64,000 nucleotides of DNA from Aquipseudomonas alcaligenes (GTDB lineage: Bacteria > Pseudomonadota > Gammaproteobacteria > Pseudomonadales > Pseudomonadaceae): contig NZ_QJRX01000004.1 in the NCBI RefSeq assembly GCF_003205495.1, positions 53,164 through 117,163 on the forward strand, written 5' to 3'. The first letter of the stretch is position 1. Each line of letters begins with the position of its first letter. Below, piece by piece: positions 7,974 through 16,200 of the stretch. The notes under the pieces were generated by a model. The model was not told the DNA's origin. It saw nothing but the letters and a program-made list of their open reading frames with translations, and made no database searches. Position numbers and translations under genes: made by a program.

Positions 7974-8843
7974 ATGAGTTACGACTCCGTATTCAAGCCC
8001 GGCCTGTTCAGCGGCCAAACCATCCTGGTCACCGGCGGCGGCAGCGGCATCGGCCGCTGCGTGGCCCATGAACTGGCCCACCTGGGCGCCCAGGTGGTAC
8101 TGGTCGGACGCAAGCTGGAGAAGCTGGAAAAGACCTGCGGCGAAATCCTCGAAGACGGCGGCAAGGCCAGCTTCCAGGTCTGCGACATCCGTGACGAGGA
8201 AGCGGTCAAGGCCATGGTCAAGGCGGTCATCACCGAACATGGCCCCATCCATCACCTGGTCAACAACGCCGGCGGCCAGTTCCCCGCTCCGCTGATCGGC
8301 ATCAACCAGAAAGGCTTCGAGACGGTGGTGCGCACCAACCTGGTCGGCGGCTTCCTGGTGGCCAAGGAAGTCTACCTGCAGAGCCTGAGCAAGACCGGCG
8401 GCAGCATCGTCAACATGCTCGCCGACATGTGGGGCGGCATGCCCGGCATGGGCCACTCCGGCGCAGCCCGTGCCGGCATGGAGAACTTCACCAAGACCGC
8501 CGCCTACGAGTGGGGCCATTCAGGCGTGCGAGTCAATGCCGTGGCGCCGGGCTGGATTGCCTCCAGCGGCATGGATACCTACCCGGAATCCATGAAGAAC
8601 ATGATCCGCAACCTCAAGGATCACGTGCCGCTGCAGCGCATCGGCACCGAGTCGGAGGTGGCCTCGGCCATCGTCTTCCTGCTCACCCCGGGCGCCAACT
8701 TCATCAGTGGCAACACCATCCGCATCGACGGCGCCGCCAGCCAGGGCACCCGTGCCTGGACCCTGGGCAAGGCGAAATCCAGCGAGTCCTACAACGGCTT
8801 CCACCGGGCCTATCTGCCCGAAGTATTCAAGGATCAGGAGTAA
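7974..8843 (+). CDS. atuB: Short-chain dehydrogenase/reductase AtuB
   Basis: A 289-aa Rossmann-fold oxidoreductase with the cofactor motif TGGGSGIGR at about 18-26 and NNAGG in the NAG position. The classical YxxxK is replaced by HSGAARAG, as in the trans-2-enoyl-CoA/2,4-dienoyl-CoA reductase (PECR/DECR) branch of SDRs. That suggests a CoA-thioester substrate, not a simple alcohol. In the Atu pathway its substrate is not firmly assigned. It lies between atuA and atuC with gaps of 14 and 4 bp. Confidence 0.88.
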   Translation: MSYDSVFKPGLFSGQTILVTGGGSGIGRCVAHELAHLGAQVVLVGRKLEKLEKTCGEILEDGGKASFQVCDIRDEEAVKAMVKAVITEHGPIHHLVNNAGGQFPAPLIGINQKGFETVVRTNLVGGFLVAKEVYLQSLSKTGGSIVNMLADMWGGMPGMGHSGAARAGMENFTKTAAYEWGHSGVRVNAVAPGWIASSGMDTYPESMKNMIRNLKDHVPLQRIGTESEVASAIVFLLTPGANFISGNTIRIDGAASQGTRAWTLGKAKSSESYNGFHRAYLPEVFKDQE

Positions 8844-8847
8844 CCCC

Positions 8848-10464
8848 ATGCCTGTCATCCAGTCGGAAATCGACGTTCACGGCGAAGGCTTCGCGCAGAA
8901 CCGCGAGGCCATGCTGGCCGCCATCGCCAGCTTCCGCGATGTGGAACAAAAGGTGCTGGACAAGGCCAATGAGGCCAAGGCCAAGTTCGAGCGCCGCGGC
9001 CAGTTGCTGCCGCGCGAGCGCCTGAACCTGCTGCTCGACCCGGGCGCGCCCTTCCTCGAGCTGTCCTCGCTGGCCGGCTACAAGCTGCACGACGACAAGG
9101 ACGGCAGCATGGCCGGCGGCGGCATCATCGCCGGCATCGGCTATATCGCCGGTGTGCGCAGCCTGGTGATCGCCAACAACAGCGCGATCAAGGGCGGCAC
9201 CATCTCCCCCACCGGGCTGAAGAAATCCCTGCGCCTGCAGCAGATCGCCTTCGAGAACAAACTGCCGGTGGTGACCCTGGCCGAAAGCGGCGGTGCCAAC
9301 CTCAACTACGCCGCCGACATCTTTGTCGAAGGCGCGCGCGGCTTTGCCAACCAGGCGCGCATGTCGGCCATGGGCCTGCCGCAGATCACCGTGGTGCACG
9401 GCTCCAGCACCGCCGGTGGCGCCTACCAGCCGGGCCTGTCCGATTACGTGGTGGTGGTGCGCGGCAAGGCCAAGATGTTCCTCGCCGGCCCGCCCCTGCT
9501 CAAGGCCGCCACCGGTGAAGTGGCCACCGACGAACAGCTGGGCGGCGCCGAGATGCATGCCCAGGTCGCCGGCACCGCCGAATACCTGGCCGAGAACGAC
9601 GCCGATGGCGTGCGCCTGGCCCGCGAGATCGTCGGCATGCTGCCGTGGAACCAACAACTGCCCGCTCGTGAGAAACGTACCTGGCGCGAGCCGCTGTACC
9701 CGGCCGAGGAACTGCTGGGCATAGTCCCGGCCGATGCCAAGAAGCCCTATGACGTGCGCGAGATCATCGCGCGCATCGCCGACGGCTCGGAGTTCCTCGA
9801 CTTCAAGAACGAGTTCGACAGCCAGACCGTCTGCGGCCACCTGCAGATCGAAGGCCACAGCTGCGGCATCATCGGCAACAACGGCCCGATCACCCCGCGT
9901 GGCGCGGCGAAGGCGGCCCAGTTCATCCAGCTGTGCGAGCAGAGCAATACGCCGATCCTGTTCTTCCACAACACCACCGGTTTCATGGTGGGCACGGAGT
10001 CCGAGCAGAACGGCGTGATCAAGCACGGCTCGAAGATGATCCAGGCCGTGGCCAATGCCACCGTGCCCAAGCTGACCATAGTCGTTGGCGGCTCCTACGG
10101 CGCCGGCAACTACGCCATGTGCGGCCGCGGCCTCGACCCGCGCTTTATCTTCGCCTGGCCCAACAGCAAGACCGCCGTGATGGGCGGCGCGCAGGCCGGC
10201 AAGGTGCTGCGCATCGTCACCGAGGAGAAACACCTCAAGGAAGGCAAGGAAGCCGATCCGAAAATGCTCGACATGCTCGAGCAAGTCACTGCGCAGAAAC
10301 TCGACAGCCAATCCACCGCGCTCTACGGCACCGCCAGCCTGTGGGACGACGGCCTGATCGACCCGCGCGATACCCGCAAGCTGCTGGGCTTTCTGCTCGA
10401 CATCTGCGCGGAGGCCGCGGTACGGCCGCTCAAATCGTCCACCTTCGGCGTCGCCCGCCTGTAA
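8848..10464 (+). CDS. atuC: Geranyl-CoA carboxylase beta subunit
   Basis: A 538-aa carboxyltransferase subunit. It transfers CO2 from biotin on AtuF to the gamma-methyl of cis-geranyl-CoA, giving isohexenylglutaconyl-CoA. The two crotonase-like halves are visible: an N-terminal half with AESGGANL and GSSTAGGAYQPG, and a C-terminal half with the GGSYGAGNYAMCGRG acyl-CoA/oxyanion motif. Length and motifs match the GCC/MCC beta family. Operon context with atuF and atuE favours geranyl-CoA over 3-methylcrotonyl-CoA as substrate. CAGGAG precedes the ATG. Confidence 0.92.
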   Translation: MPVIQSEIDVHGEGFAQNREAMLAAIASFRDVEQKVLDKANEAKAKFERRGQLLPRERLNLLLDPGAPFLELSSLAGYKLHDDKDGSMAGGGIIAGIGYIAGVRSLVIANNSAIKGGTISPTGLKKSLRLQQIAFENKLPVVTLAESGGANLNYAADIFVEGARGFANQARMSAMGLPQITVVHGSSTAGGAYQPGLSDYVVVVRGKAKMFLAGPPLLKAATGEVATDEQLGGAEMHAQVAGTAEYLAENDADGVRLAREIVGMLPWNQQLPAREKRTWREPLYPAEELLGIVPADAKKPYDVREIIARIADGSEFLDFKNEFDSQTVCGHLQIEGHSCGIIGNNGPITPRGAAKAAQFIQLCEQSNTPILFFHNTTGFMVGTESEQNGVIKHGSKMIQAVANATVPKLTIVVGGSYGAGNYAMCGRGLDPRFIFAWPNSKTAVMGGAQAGKVLRIVTEEKHLKEGKEADPKMLDMLEQVTAQKLDSQSTALYGTASLWDDGLIDPRDTRKLLGFLLDICAEAAVRPLKSSTFGVARL

Positions 10465-10484
10465 CCCCATTAGGAGCCTGCATC

Positions 10485-11642
10485 ATGATCTTTACCCAGG
10501 AACACGAAGAACTGCGCCGCACGGTCAGGAATTTCGTCGAGAAGGAAATCAACCCGCACGTCGACGAATGGGAAAAGGACGGTCGCTTCCCGATCCACGA
10601 GATCTTCAAGAAGGCCGGTGATCTGGGTCTGCTGGGCATCTCCAAGCCGGAAAAGTTCGGCGGCATGGGCCTGGACTACAGCTACTCCATCGTCGCCGCC
10701 GAAGAGTTCGGCACCATCCGCTGCGGCGGCATCCCGATGTCCATCGGCGTGCAGACCGACATGTGCACCCCGGCCCTGGCCCGCTTCGGCTCCGATGAGC
10801 TGCGCGAAGAGTTCCTCAAGCCCGCGATTGCCGGCGACATGGTCGGCTGCATCGGCGTCTCCGAGGTCGGTGCCGGCTCCGACGTGGCCGGCCTGAAGAC
10901 CACCGCGCGCAAGGACGGCGACGACTACGTGATCAACGGCAGCAAGATGTGGATCACCAACTCCCCGTCGGCCGACTTCATCTGCCTCCTGGCCAACACC
11001 AGCGACGACAAGCCGCACGTGAACAAGTCGCTGATCGTGGTGCCGATGAAGACCCCGGGCATCACCGTCAGCCCGCATCTGGACAAGCTCGGCATGCGCA
11101 GCTCGGAAACCGCCCAGGTGTTCTTCGACAACGTGCGCGTACCGCAGCGCTACCGCATCGGCCACGAAGGCGCAGGCTTCATGATGCAGATGCTGCAGTT
11201 CCAGGAAGAGCGCCTGTTTGGCGCGGCCAACATGATCAAGGGCCTGGAGCACTGCGTGGACAGCACCATCGAGTACTGCAAGCAGCGCCACACCTTCGGC
11301 AACCCGCTGATCGACAACCAGGTGATCCACTTCCGCCTGGCCGAACTGCAGACCGAGATCGAATGCCTGCGCGCCCTGGTGTACCAGGCCACCGAGCAGT
11401 ACGTGAAAGGCCGCGACGTCACCAAGCTGGCCTCCATGGCCAAGCTCAAGGCCGGTCGCCTCGGCCGCGAAGTCTCCGACGCCTGCCTGCAGTACTGGGG
11501 CGGCATGGGCTTCATGTGGGACAACCCGGTTTCCCGCGCCTACCGCGATGTGCGCCTGGTCAGCATCGGCGGTGGTGCCGACGAAATCATGCTGGGCATC
11601 ATCTGCAAGCTGATGGGCATTCTGCCTGGCAAAAAGAAGTAA
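10485..11642 (+). CDS. atuD: Acyl-CoA dehydrogenase, citronellyl-CoA dehydrogenase
   Basis: A 385-aa FAD-dependent acyl-CoA dehydrogenase with the three-domain layout. The N-terminal helical domain (HEELRRTVRNF) comes first, then the flavin-contacting GVSEVGAGSDVAGLKTTA and WITN strands, then a helical C-terminal domain with LQYWGGMGFMWDNPVSR. In the Atu pathway it oxidises citronellyl-CoA to cis-geranyl-CoA and would pass electrons to the ETF encoded at 26701-28380. TAGGAG lies 8 nt before the ATG. It sits 20 bp after atuC and 10 bp before atuE. Confidence 0.9.
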   Translation: MIFTQEHEELRRTVRNFVEKEINPHVDEWEKDGRFPIHEIFKKAGDLGLLGISKPEKFGGMGLDYSYSIVAAEEFGTIRCGGIPMSIGVQTDMCTPALARFGSDELREEFLKPAIAGDMVGCIGVSEVGAGSDVAGLKTTARKDGDDYVINGSKMWITNSPSADFICLLANTSDDKPHVNKSLIVVPMKTPGITVSPHLDKLGMRSSETAQVFFDNVRVPQRYRIGHEGAGFMMQMLQFQEERLFGAANMIKGLEHCVDSTIEYCKQRHTFGNPLIDNQVIHFRLAELQTEIECLRALVYQATEQYVKGRDVTKLASMAKLKAGRLGREVSDACLQYWGGMGFMWDNPVSRAYRDVRLVSIGGGADEIMLGIICKLMGILPGKKK

Positions 11643-11652
11643 GGAGCACGTC

Positions 11653-12450
11653 ATGGCCGAGCTGCCGAACTGCGACACCCTGCTGCTCAACCTTGAAGGT
11701 GGCGTGCTGCACGTCACCCTCAACCGCCCGGACAGCCGCAACGCCATGAGCCTGGCCATGGTCGAGGAACTGCGCGCTGTGTTGCGTGCCGTGCGCCATG
11801 ACCAGAGCGTGCGTGCCCTGGTGCTGCGCGGCGCCGGCGGCCATTTCTGCTCCGGTGGCGACATCAAGGACATGGCCTCTGCCCGAGCGAAGGGTGGCGA
11901 CGCCTACCGCGAGCTGAACCGGGCCTTCGGCAGCCTGCTGGAGGAAGCCCAGTGCGCGCCGCAGGTGCTGGTCGCCGTGCTGGAGGGCGCGGTACTCGGT
12001 GGTGGTTTCGGCCTGGCCTGCGTCTCGGACATCGCCATCGCCCACGCCCAGGCCAAGTTCGGCTTGCCGGAAACCAGTTTGGGGATTCTGCCGGCGCAGA
12101 TCGCGCCCTTCGTGGTGCGGCGCATCGGCCTGACCCAGGCACGCCGCCTGGCCCTGACCGCCGCCCGCTTCGACGGCGCCGAGGCCCTGCGCCTGGGCCT
12201 GGTGCACTTCAGCGAAGCCGACGACCAGGCCCTGGTCGACCGCCTCGCCGAGAGCCTGCAGCAGATTCGCCAGTGCGCCCCCGGCGCCAACGCCGCGACC
12301 AAGGCGTTGCTGCTGGCCACCGAGACCGAGCACCTCGGCAGCCTGCTCGACCACGCAGCCGGCCAGTTCGCCGAAGCGGTGCTGAGCAGCGAAGGCATGG
12401 AGGGCACCATGGCCTTCGTGCAGAAGCGCAAGCCGAAGTGGGTGGAGTGA
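11653..12450 (+). CDS. atuE: Isohexenylglutaconyl-CoA hydratase
   Basis: A 265-aa crotonase-fold enoyl-CoA hydratase. The acyl-CoA-binding/oxyanion motif HFCSGGDIKDM is at about 74-84, and a second oxyanion loop VLEGAVLGGGFGLA is at about 109-122. In the Atu pathway AtuE hydrates isohexenylglutaconyl-CoA to 3-hydroxy-3-isohexenylglutaryl-CoA. It follows atuD by 10 bp and is separated from atuF by a 110-bp spacer that contains a REP-like inverted repeat. Confidence 0.9.
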   Translation: MAELPNCDTLLLNLEGGVLHVTLNRPDSRNAMSLAMVEELRAVLRAVRHDQSVRALVLRGAGGHFCSGGDIKDMASARAKGGDAYRELNRAFGSLLEEAQCAPQVLVAVLEGAVLGGGFGLACVSDIAIAHAQAKFGLPETSLGILPAQIAPFVVRRIGLTQARRLALTAARFDGAEALRLGLVHFSEADDQALVDRLAESLQQIRQCAPGANAATKALLLATETEHLGSLLDHAAGQFAEAVLSSEGMEGTMAFVQKRKPKWVE

Positions 12451-12490
12451 CTCTCCCCTCTCCCATTCATGGGCGAGGGAACAAATCGAA

Positions 12491-12541
12491 GTAGCCCGGA
12501 TGCAATCCGGGAACCGACACCCCGGATTGCATCCGGGCTAC
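12491..12541. repeat. REP/BIME-like inverted repeat
   Basis: A perfect 21-bp inverted repeat (12491-12511 and 12521-12541) with a 9-nt loop. The arm core is CCCGGATTGCATCCGGGC. It lies between atuE and atuF. A related imperfect copy lies between atuF and atuG at 14554-14604. It resembles the dispersed palindromic elements of Pseudomonas genomes and may affect mRNA stability or read-through inside the operon. Confidence 0.8.
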
Positions 12542-12560
12542 GACTAGCAGGAGCACGACG

Positions 12561-14546
12561 ATGCCCGCCTTCAACAAGATCCTGATCGCCAACCGCGGTG
12601 AAATCGCCTGCCGCGTCATGCGCACCGCCAAGGAACTCGGCTACCGCACCGTGGCGGTGTACTCCGAGGCCGACGCCGGCGCCCGCCACGTACAGGTGGC
12701 CGACGAGGCCGTGTGCATCGGCCCGGCGCAGGTCAACCAGTCCTATCTGGTGATCGACAACATCATCAAAGCGGCGCAGAAGACCGGCGCCGACGCCATC
12801 CACCCGGGCTACGGCTTCCTCTCCGAGAACGCCGACTTTGCCCGCGCCTGTGAGGCCGCCGGCATCGTCTTCATCGGCCCGACCGTGGAAGCCATCCACC
12901 TGATGGGCAGCAAGCGCCTGTCGAAGATCGCCATGCTCGAAGCCGGCGTGCCGTGCATTCCCGGCTACGAAGGCGCGGCTCAGGACGACGACACCCTGGT
13001 GCGTGAGGCCGAGCGCATCGGCTATCCGCTGATGATCAAGGCCAGCGCCGGCGGCGGTGGTCGCGGCATGCGCCTGGTGCATCAGGCCAGCGAGCTGCAG
13101 GAGCAGATCCGCACTGCCCGCTCGGAAGCGCAGAACGCCTTCGGTTCCGGCGAGCTGATTCTGGAGCGTGCGGTGATCCGTCCGCGTCACGTCGAGATCC
13201 AGGTGTTCGGCGACCAGCACGGCCACATCGTCTATCTGGGCGAGCGCGACTGCTCGGTGCAGCGCCGCCACCAGAAGGTGGTTGAAGAAGCGCCCTGCCC
13301 GGTGATGACGCCCGATCTGCGTCGCGCCATGGGCGAGGCGGCGGTCAAGGCCGCTGCGCGGGTCAACTATGTCGGCGCCGGCACCGTGGAATTCCTGCTG
13401 GATGCCAGCGGCGAGTTCTTCTTCCTGGAAATGAACACCCGCCTGCAGGTGGAGCACCCGGTCACCGAACTGATCACCGGGCAGGACCTGGTGGCCTGGC
13501 AGATCCGCGTGGCCGAAGGCCAGCCCCTGCCGCTCAAGCAGGACGAAATCAGCCTCACCGGCCATGCCATGGAAGTGCGTCTGTACGCCGAGGATTCGGC
13601 GCACAACTTCCTGCCGCAGACCGGCCGTGTGCTGCGCTGGGAGCCGGAATTGCTGGAAGGCATCCGCATCGACCATGGCCTGGTCGAAGGTCAGGAAGTC
13701 ACGCCCTTCTACGACCCGATGCTGGCCAAGGTCATCGCCTACGGCGCGACCCGCGAGGACGCCCGGCGCAAGCTGGTTCGCGCCCTGGAAAACTGCGTGC
13801 TGCTGGGGGTCAACGGCAACCAGCGATTCCTCGCCAACCTGCTGGCCAACCCCGAGTTCGCCGCCGGCAACGCCACCACGGCCTTCATCGCCGAGCACTT
13901 TGCCAGCGACGAAAGCCTGACCCCGCAGGCGCCGGCCGCCAGCGAGCTGGCCATCGCCGCCGCCCTGCTCTATCAGGAATCGGCCAACAGCCGCAGCCAC
14001 CAGTCCAGCCTGGCTGGCTGGCGCAGTGCCGGCAGCGCGCCCTGGCGCTTCATCCTCAAACAGGGTGAACACAAGCACGTGGTCGAGCTGGAAGTGCTCG
14101 GCGATGGCGCCCAGCCGCAGCTGCGCGCCCGCGTGGGTGACAGCCTGGTTGACCTGCGCCTGCTGGCCAGCGATGGCCGCTGGCTGACTCTGGAGCAGGA
14201 CGGCATCCGCCGCCGCCAGGCCTACCACCACGACGGCGATCGTCTGTGGCTGTTCGGCCACTTCAGCAACCTGGAGCTCACCGACGTGACCCACGAGCCG
14301 GCCGGCGGCCAGAACGCCGCCAGCTCCGGCGCGGTGAAGGCACCCATGGACGGCGCCATCGTCGATGTACTGATCGAGGAAGGCGCACGCGTCAGCAAGG
14401 GCCAGCTCTTGGTGGTGCTGGAAGCAATGAAGATGGAACACCCGCTCAAGGCCGGCGTGGACGGCGTGGTCCGCCGGGTTGGCGTGAGCAAGGGCGACCA
14501 GGTCAAGAACCGCCAGCTGCTGGTGGAAATCGAGGCCGACGCCTGA
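12561..14546 (+). CDS. atuF: Geranyl-CoA carboxylase alpha subunit (biotin carboxylase and carrier)
   Basis: A 661-aa biotin-dependent subunit. The biotin carboxylase domain spans about 1-450 with FNKILIANRGEIACR at the start, the ATP-grasp loop SAGGGGRGM and the NTRLQVEHPVTE signature. A BT linker domain follows, then a C-terminal biotinyl carrier domain with EAMKMEHP and biotin-accepting Lys at about 624. It carboxylates its own biotin with ATP and bicarbonate for AtuC. In the cluster it is separated from atuE by a REP-like element, so its expression could differ from that of the upstream genes. Confidence 0.92.
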   Translation: MPAFNKILIANRGEIACRVMRTAKELGYRTVAVYSEADAGARHVQVADEAVCIGPAQVNQSYLVIDNIIKAAQKTGADAIHPGYGFLSENADFARACEAAGIVFIGPTVEAIHLMGSKRLSKIAMLEAGVPCIPGYEGAAQDDDTLVREAERIGYPLMIKASAGGGGRGMRLVHQASELQEQIRTARSEAQNAFGSGELILERAVIRPRHVEIQVFGDQHGHIVYLGERDCSVQRRHQKVVEEAPCPVMTPDLRRAMGEAAVKAAARVNYVGAGTVEFLLDASGEFFFLEMNTRLQVEHPVTELITGQDLVAWQIRVAEGQPLPLKQDEISLTGHAMEVRLYAEDSAHNFLPQTGRVLRWEPELLEGIRIDHGLVEGQEVTPFYDPMLAKVIAYGATREDARRKLVRALENCVLLGVNGNQRFLANLLANPEFAAGNATTAFIAEHFASDESLTPQAPAASELAIAAALLYQESANSRSHQSSLAGWRSAGSAPWRFILKQGEHKHVVELEVLGDGAQPQLRARVGDSLVDLRLLASDGRWLTLEQDGIRRRQAYHHDGDRLWLFGHFSNLELTDVTHEPAGGQNAASSGAVKAPMDGAIVDVLIEEGARVSKGQLLVVLEAMKMEHPLKAGVDGVVRRVGVSKGDQVKNRQLLVEIEADA

Positions 14547-14553
14547 TGCGGCC

Positions 14554-14604
14554 GTAGCCCGGATGAAATCCGGGGGCCAATCCAACCCGGATTGCATCCG
14601 GGCC
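14554..14604. repeat. REP/BIME-like inverted repeat, imperfect
   Basis: GTAGCCCGGATGAAATCCGGG (14554-14574 in part) faces CCCGGATTGCATCCGGGCC (14586-14604) across an 11-nt loop. The arms match those at 12491-12541 apart from one central change and a lost end. It lies 8 bp after the atuF stop. Confidence 0.75.
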
Positions 14605-14615
14605 AAATAAAAACC

Positions 14616-14652
14616 GTCCCCTCTCCCTCCAGGAGAGGGTTGGGGTGAGGGG
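14616..14652. repeat. CCCTCTCC/GGAGAGGG palindromic element
   Basis: A CCCTCTCC-TCCA-GGAGAGGG hairpin continues into TTGGGGTGAGGGG. A partial relative (CTCCCCTCTCCC... GGCGAGGGA) follows the atuE stop at 12452-12480. Such sequences recur in intergenic regions of many Gram-negative genomes. It lies between atuF and atuG, about 40 bp before the atuG ATG. Confidence 0.5.
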
Positions 14653-14690
14653 CCAACCCGCCCCACCCAACCGACCACAAGAGGCCGATC

Positions 14691-15509
14691 ATGTCCCTTT
14701 CCGGCAAGACCCTGTTCATCACCGGCGCCAGCCGCGGCATCGGCCGCGAGATCGCCCTCAAGGCCGCCGCCGACGGCGCCAATATCGTGGTCGCGGCCAA
14801 GAGCGCCGAGGCCCACCCGAAGCTACCGGGCACCATCTTCTCGGTGGCCGAGGAAATCGTCGCCGCCGGCGGCAAGGCCCTGCCCCTGCAACTGGACGTG
14901 CGCGACGAGGAAGCGGTAAAAGCGGCCATGGCCCAGGCCGCCGAGCACTTCGGCGGCATCGATGCGCTGATCAACAACGCCGGCGCCATCCGCCTCAAGG
15001 GCGTCGAGCACCTGGAGCCCAAGCGCTACGACCTGATGTTCCAGATCAACACCCGCGCGGTGATGGTCTGCAGCCAGGCCGCCCTGCCCTACCTGAAGCA
15101 ATCCCAGGGCCATATCCTCAGCCTGTCGCCGCCGCTCAACCTCGATCCCAAGTGGTTCGCCAGCTACGGGCCCTACACCACCACCAAGTACGGCATGAGC
15201 ATGCTGACCCTGGGCATGCACGAGGAATTCAGGAAGTACGGCATCAGCGTCAACTCGCTGTGGCCGAGGACGGTGATCGCCACCGCCGCCATCGAGTTCG
15301 AGGCCGGCGGGCCCGCCGTGATGAAGGCCGCGCGCCTGCCGGCGATCATGGCCGATGCCGCCTACGCCATCCTCGCCAGCAGCGGACGGAGCATCAGCGG
15401 CCGCCTGCTGATCGATGAGGAGATTCTGCGTGAGCAGGGCCAGACGGACTTCGAACAGTACCGCTATGACCCGGCCGGCAAGCTTATGACCGACCTGTTC
15501 GTCGACTGA
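14691..15509 (+). CDS. atuG: Short-chain dehydrogenase AtuG
   Basis: A 272-aa SDR with TGASRGIGR at about 11-19, NNAGA, and the catalytic YTTTK with a preceding Ser. The SPPLNLDPKWF segment is characteristic of the HSDL2-like branch of SDRs. It is the last visible gene of the atu operon. The pathway step is not established, although an alcohol or beta-hydroxyacyl dehydrogenase role is plausible. The acyl-CoA synthetase gene atuH that follows in P. aeruginosa is not present here: the next gene is a leftward lipoprotein. Confidence 0.88.
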   Translation: MSLSGKTLFITGASRGIGREIALKAAADGANIVVAAKSAEAHPKLPGTIFSVAEEIVAAGGKALPLQLDVRDEEAVKAAMAQAAEHFGGIDALINNAGAIRLKGVEHLEPKRYDLMFQINTRAVMVCSQAALPYLKQSQGHILSLSPPLNLDPKWFASYGPYTTTKYGMSMLTLGMHEEFRKYGISVNSLWPRTVIATAAIEFEAGGPAVMKAARLPAIMADAAYAILASSGRSISGRLLIDEEILREQGQTDFEQYRYDPAGKLMTDLFVD

Positions 15510-15519
15510 GGCGCGACTC

Positions 15520-15556
15520 GGCAGGCACCGGCCACCACGCCGGGCTGGTGCCTGCC
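15520..15556. terminator. Long hairpin after atuG
   Basis: GGCAGGCACC (15520-15529) pairs perfectly with GGTGCCTGCC (15547-15556), with further GC pairing inside. There is no T-run on either side, so intrinsic termination is uncertain. It lies between the convergent atuG and lipoprotein genes and probably acts as a bidirectional end or mRNA-stabilising structure. Confidence 0.45.
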
Positions 15557-15597
15557 GGCGCCGCTCTCGGCGGCGCAATAGCTGCCGCCACGACGCG

Positions 15598-16131
15598 CTA
15601 GTTGCGGAACTCGATCTGCAGCTCCGCCCCTTCCACCGAATCCCAGTAGTCATCCACCCGGTCATTGGTGATCAGCCGGCCGTTGAGCTGATAGGGACCG
15701 GGCTCGGCCGGTTTCTCCACGAACAGCGGCGGCAACAGCGGCTCGCGCTCGGGCTGCTCCAGCGGAGCCCCCAGCTCCAGGCGCTGTACCAGTTCATCCG
15801 GCAGGCGCAGATCGAGCTTGTCCGCTGGCAGGGGCTCGACCTTAGGTGCGGGCTCCTGTGCAGCCTTGGGCAGTACGCGAGCCGCCTCTGGCGCCTTGTC
15901 CGGTGGTGCGGCACGTACTCGGGCGTCTTGCCGGGGTGGTGCGGGCGGTTGCTCCGGCTTGGCCTCGACGGTGCGCTCTACCTCGACTGGCTGAGCGGGC
16001 ACCTTGGGTTGCTCCACGGCAGGAGCGGCAGGTTCTGCCGCCGGGGTCGGCTCGGGCGGCGCCGGCGCCTGGTCACAGGCCGCCAGCAGGGTGACGACCA
16101 GGCCCAGGGCCATCGGGCGAATAAGTTTCAT
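15598..16131 (-). CDS. Proline-rich lipoprotein, hypothetical
   Basis: A 177-aa protein with a type II signal peptide. It starts MKLIRPMALGLVV, with lipobox LAAC and lipidated Cys at about 20. Residues 20-100 are a Pro/Ala/Glu-rich low-complexity linker. The C-terminal 70 aa form a compact domain containing LRLPDELVQRLEL and a terminal YWDSVEGAELQIEF. No family is recognised. Its position 69 bp downstream of the 820-aa membrane protein suggests a shared transcript. It is probably an envelope protein. Confidence 0.75.
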   Translation of the reverse strand: MKLIRPMALGLVVTLLAACDQAPAPPEPTPAAEPAAPAVEQPKVPAQPVEVERTVEAKPEQPPAPPRQDARVRAAPPDKAPEAARVLPKAAQEPAPKVEPLPADKLDLRLPDELVQRLELGAPLEQPEREPLLPPLFVEKPAEPGPYQLNGRLITNDRVDDYWDSVEGAELQIEFRN

Positions 16132-16200
16132 GATCAGCAGGTTTGCCTGAAGAATGCCTTCATGCTCGCCCCAGACCCGCGATCTGGCAAGCCGCAGGCT

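Noticed and set aside
11904..14816. A 970-codon open frame on the minus strand across atuE-atuF
   Set aside because: It is antisense to clearly recognised genes, has low-complexity Gly/Ala/Leu/Gln composition, and has no ribosome binding site or known motifs. It is the usual mirror frame of high-GC codon usage.
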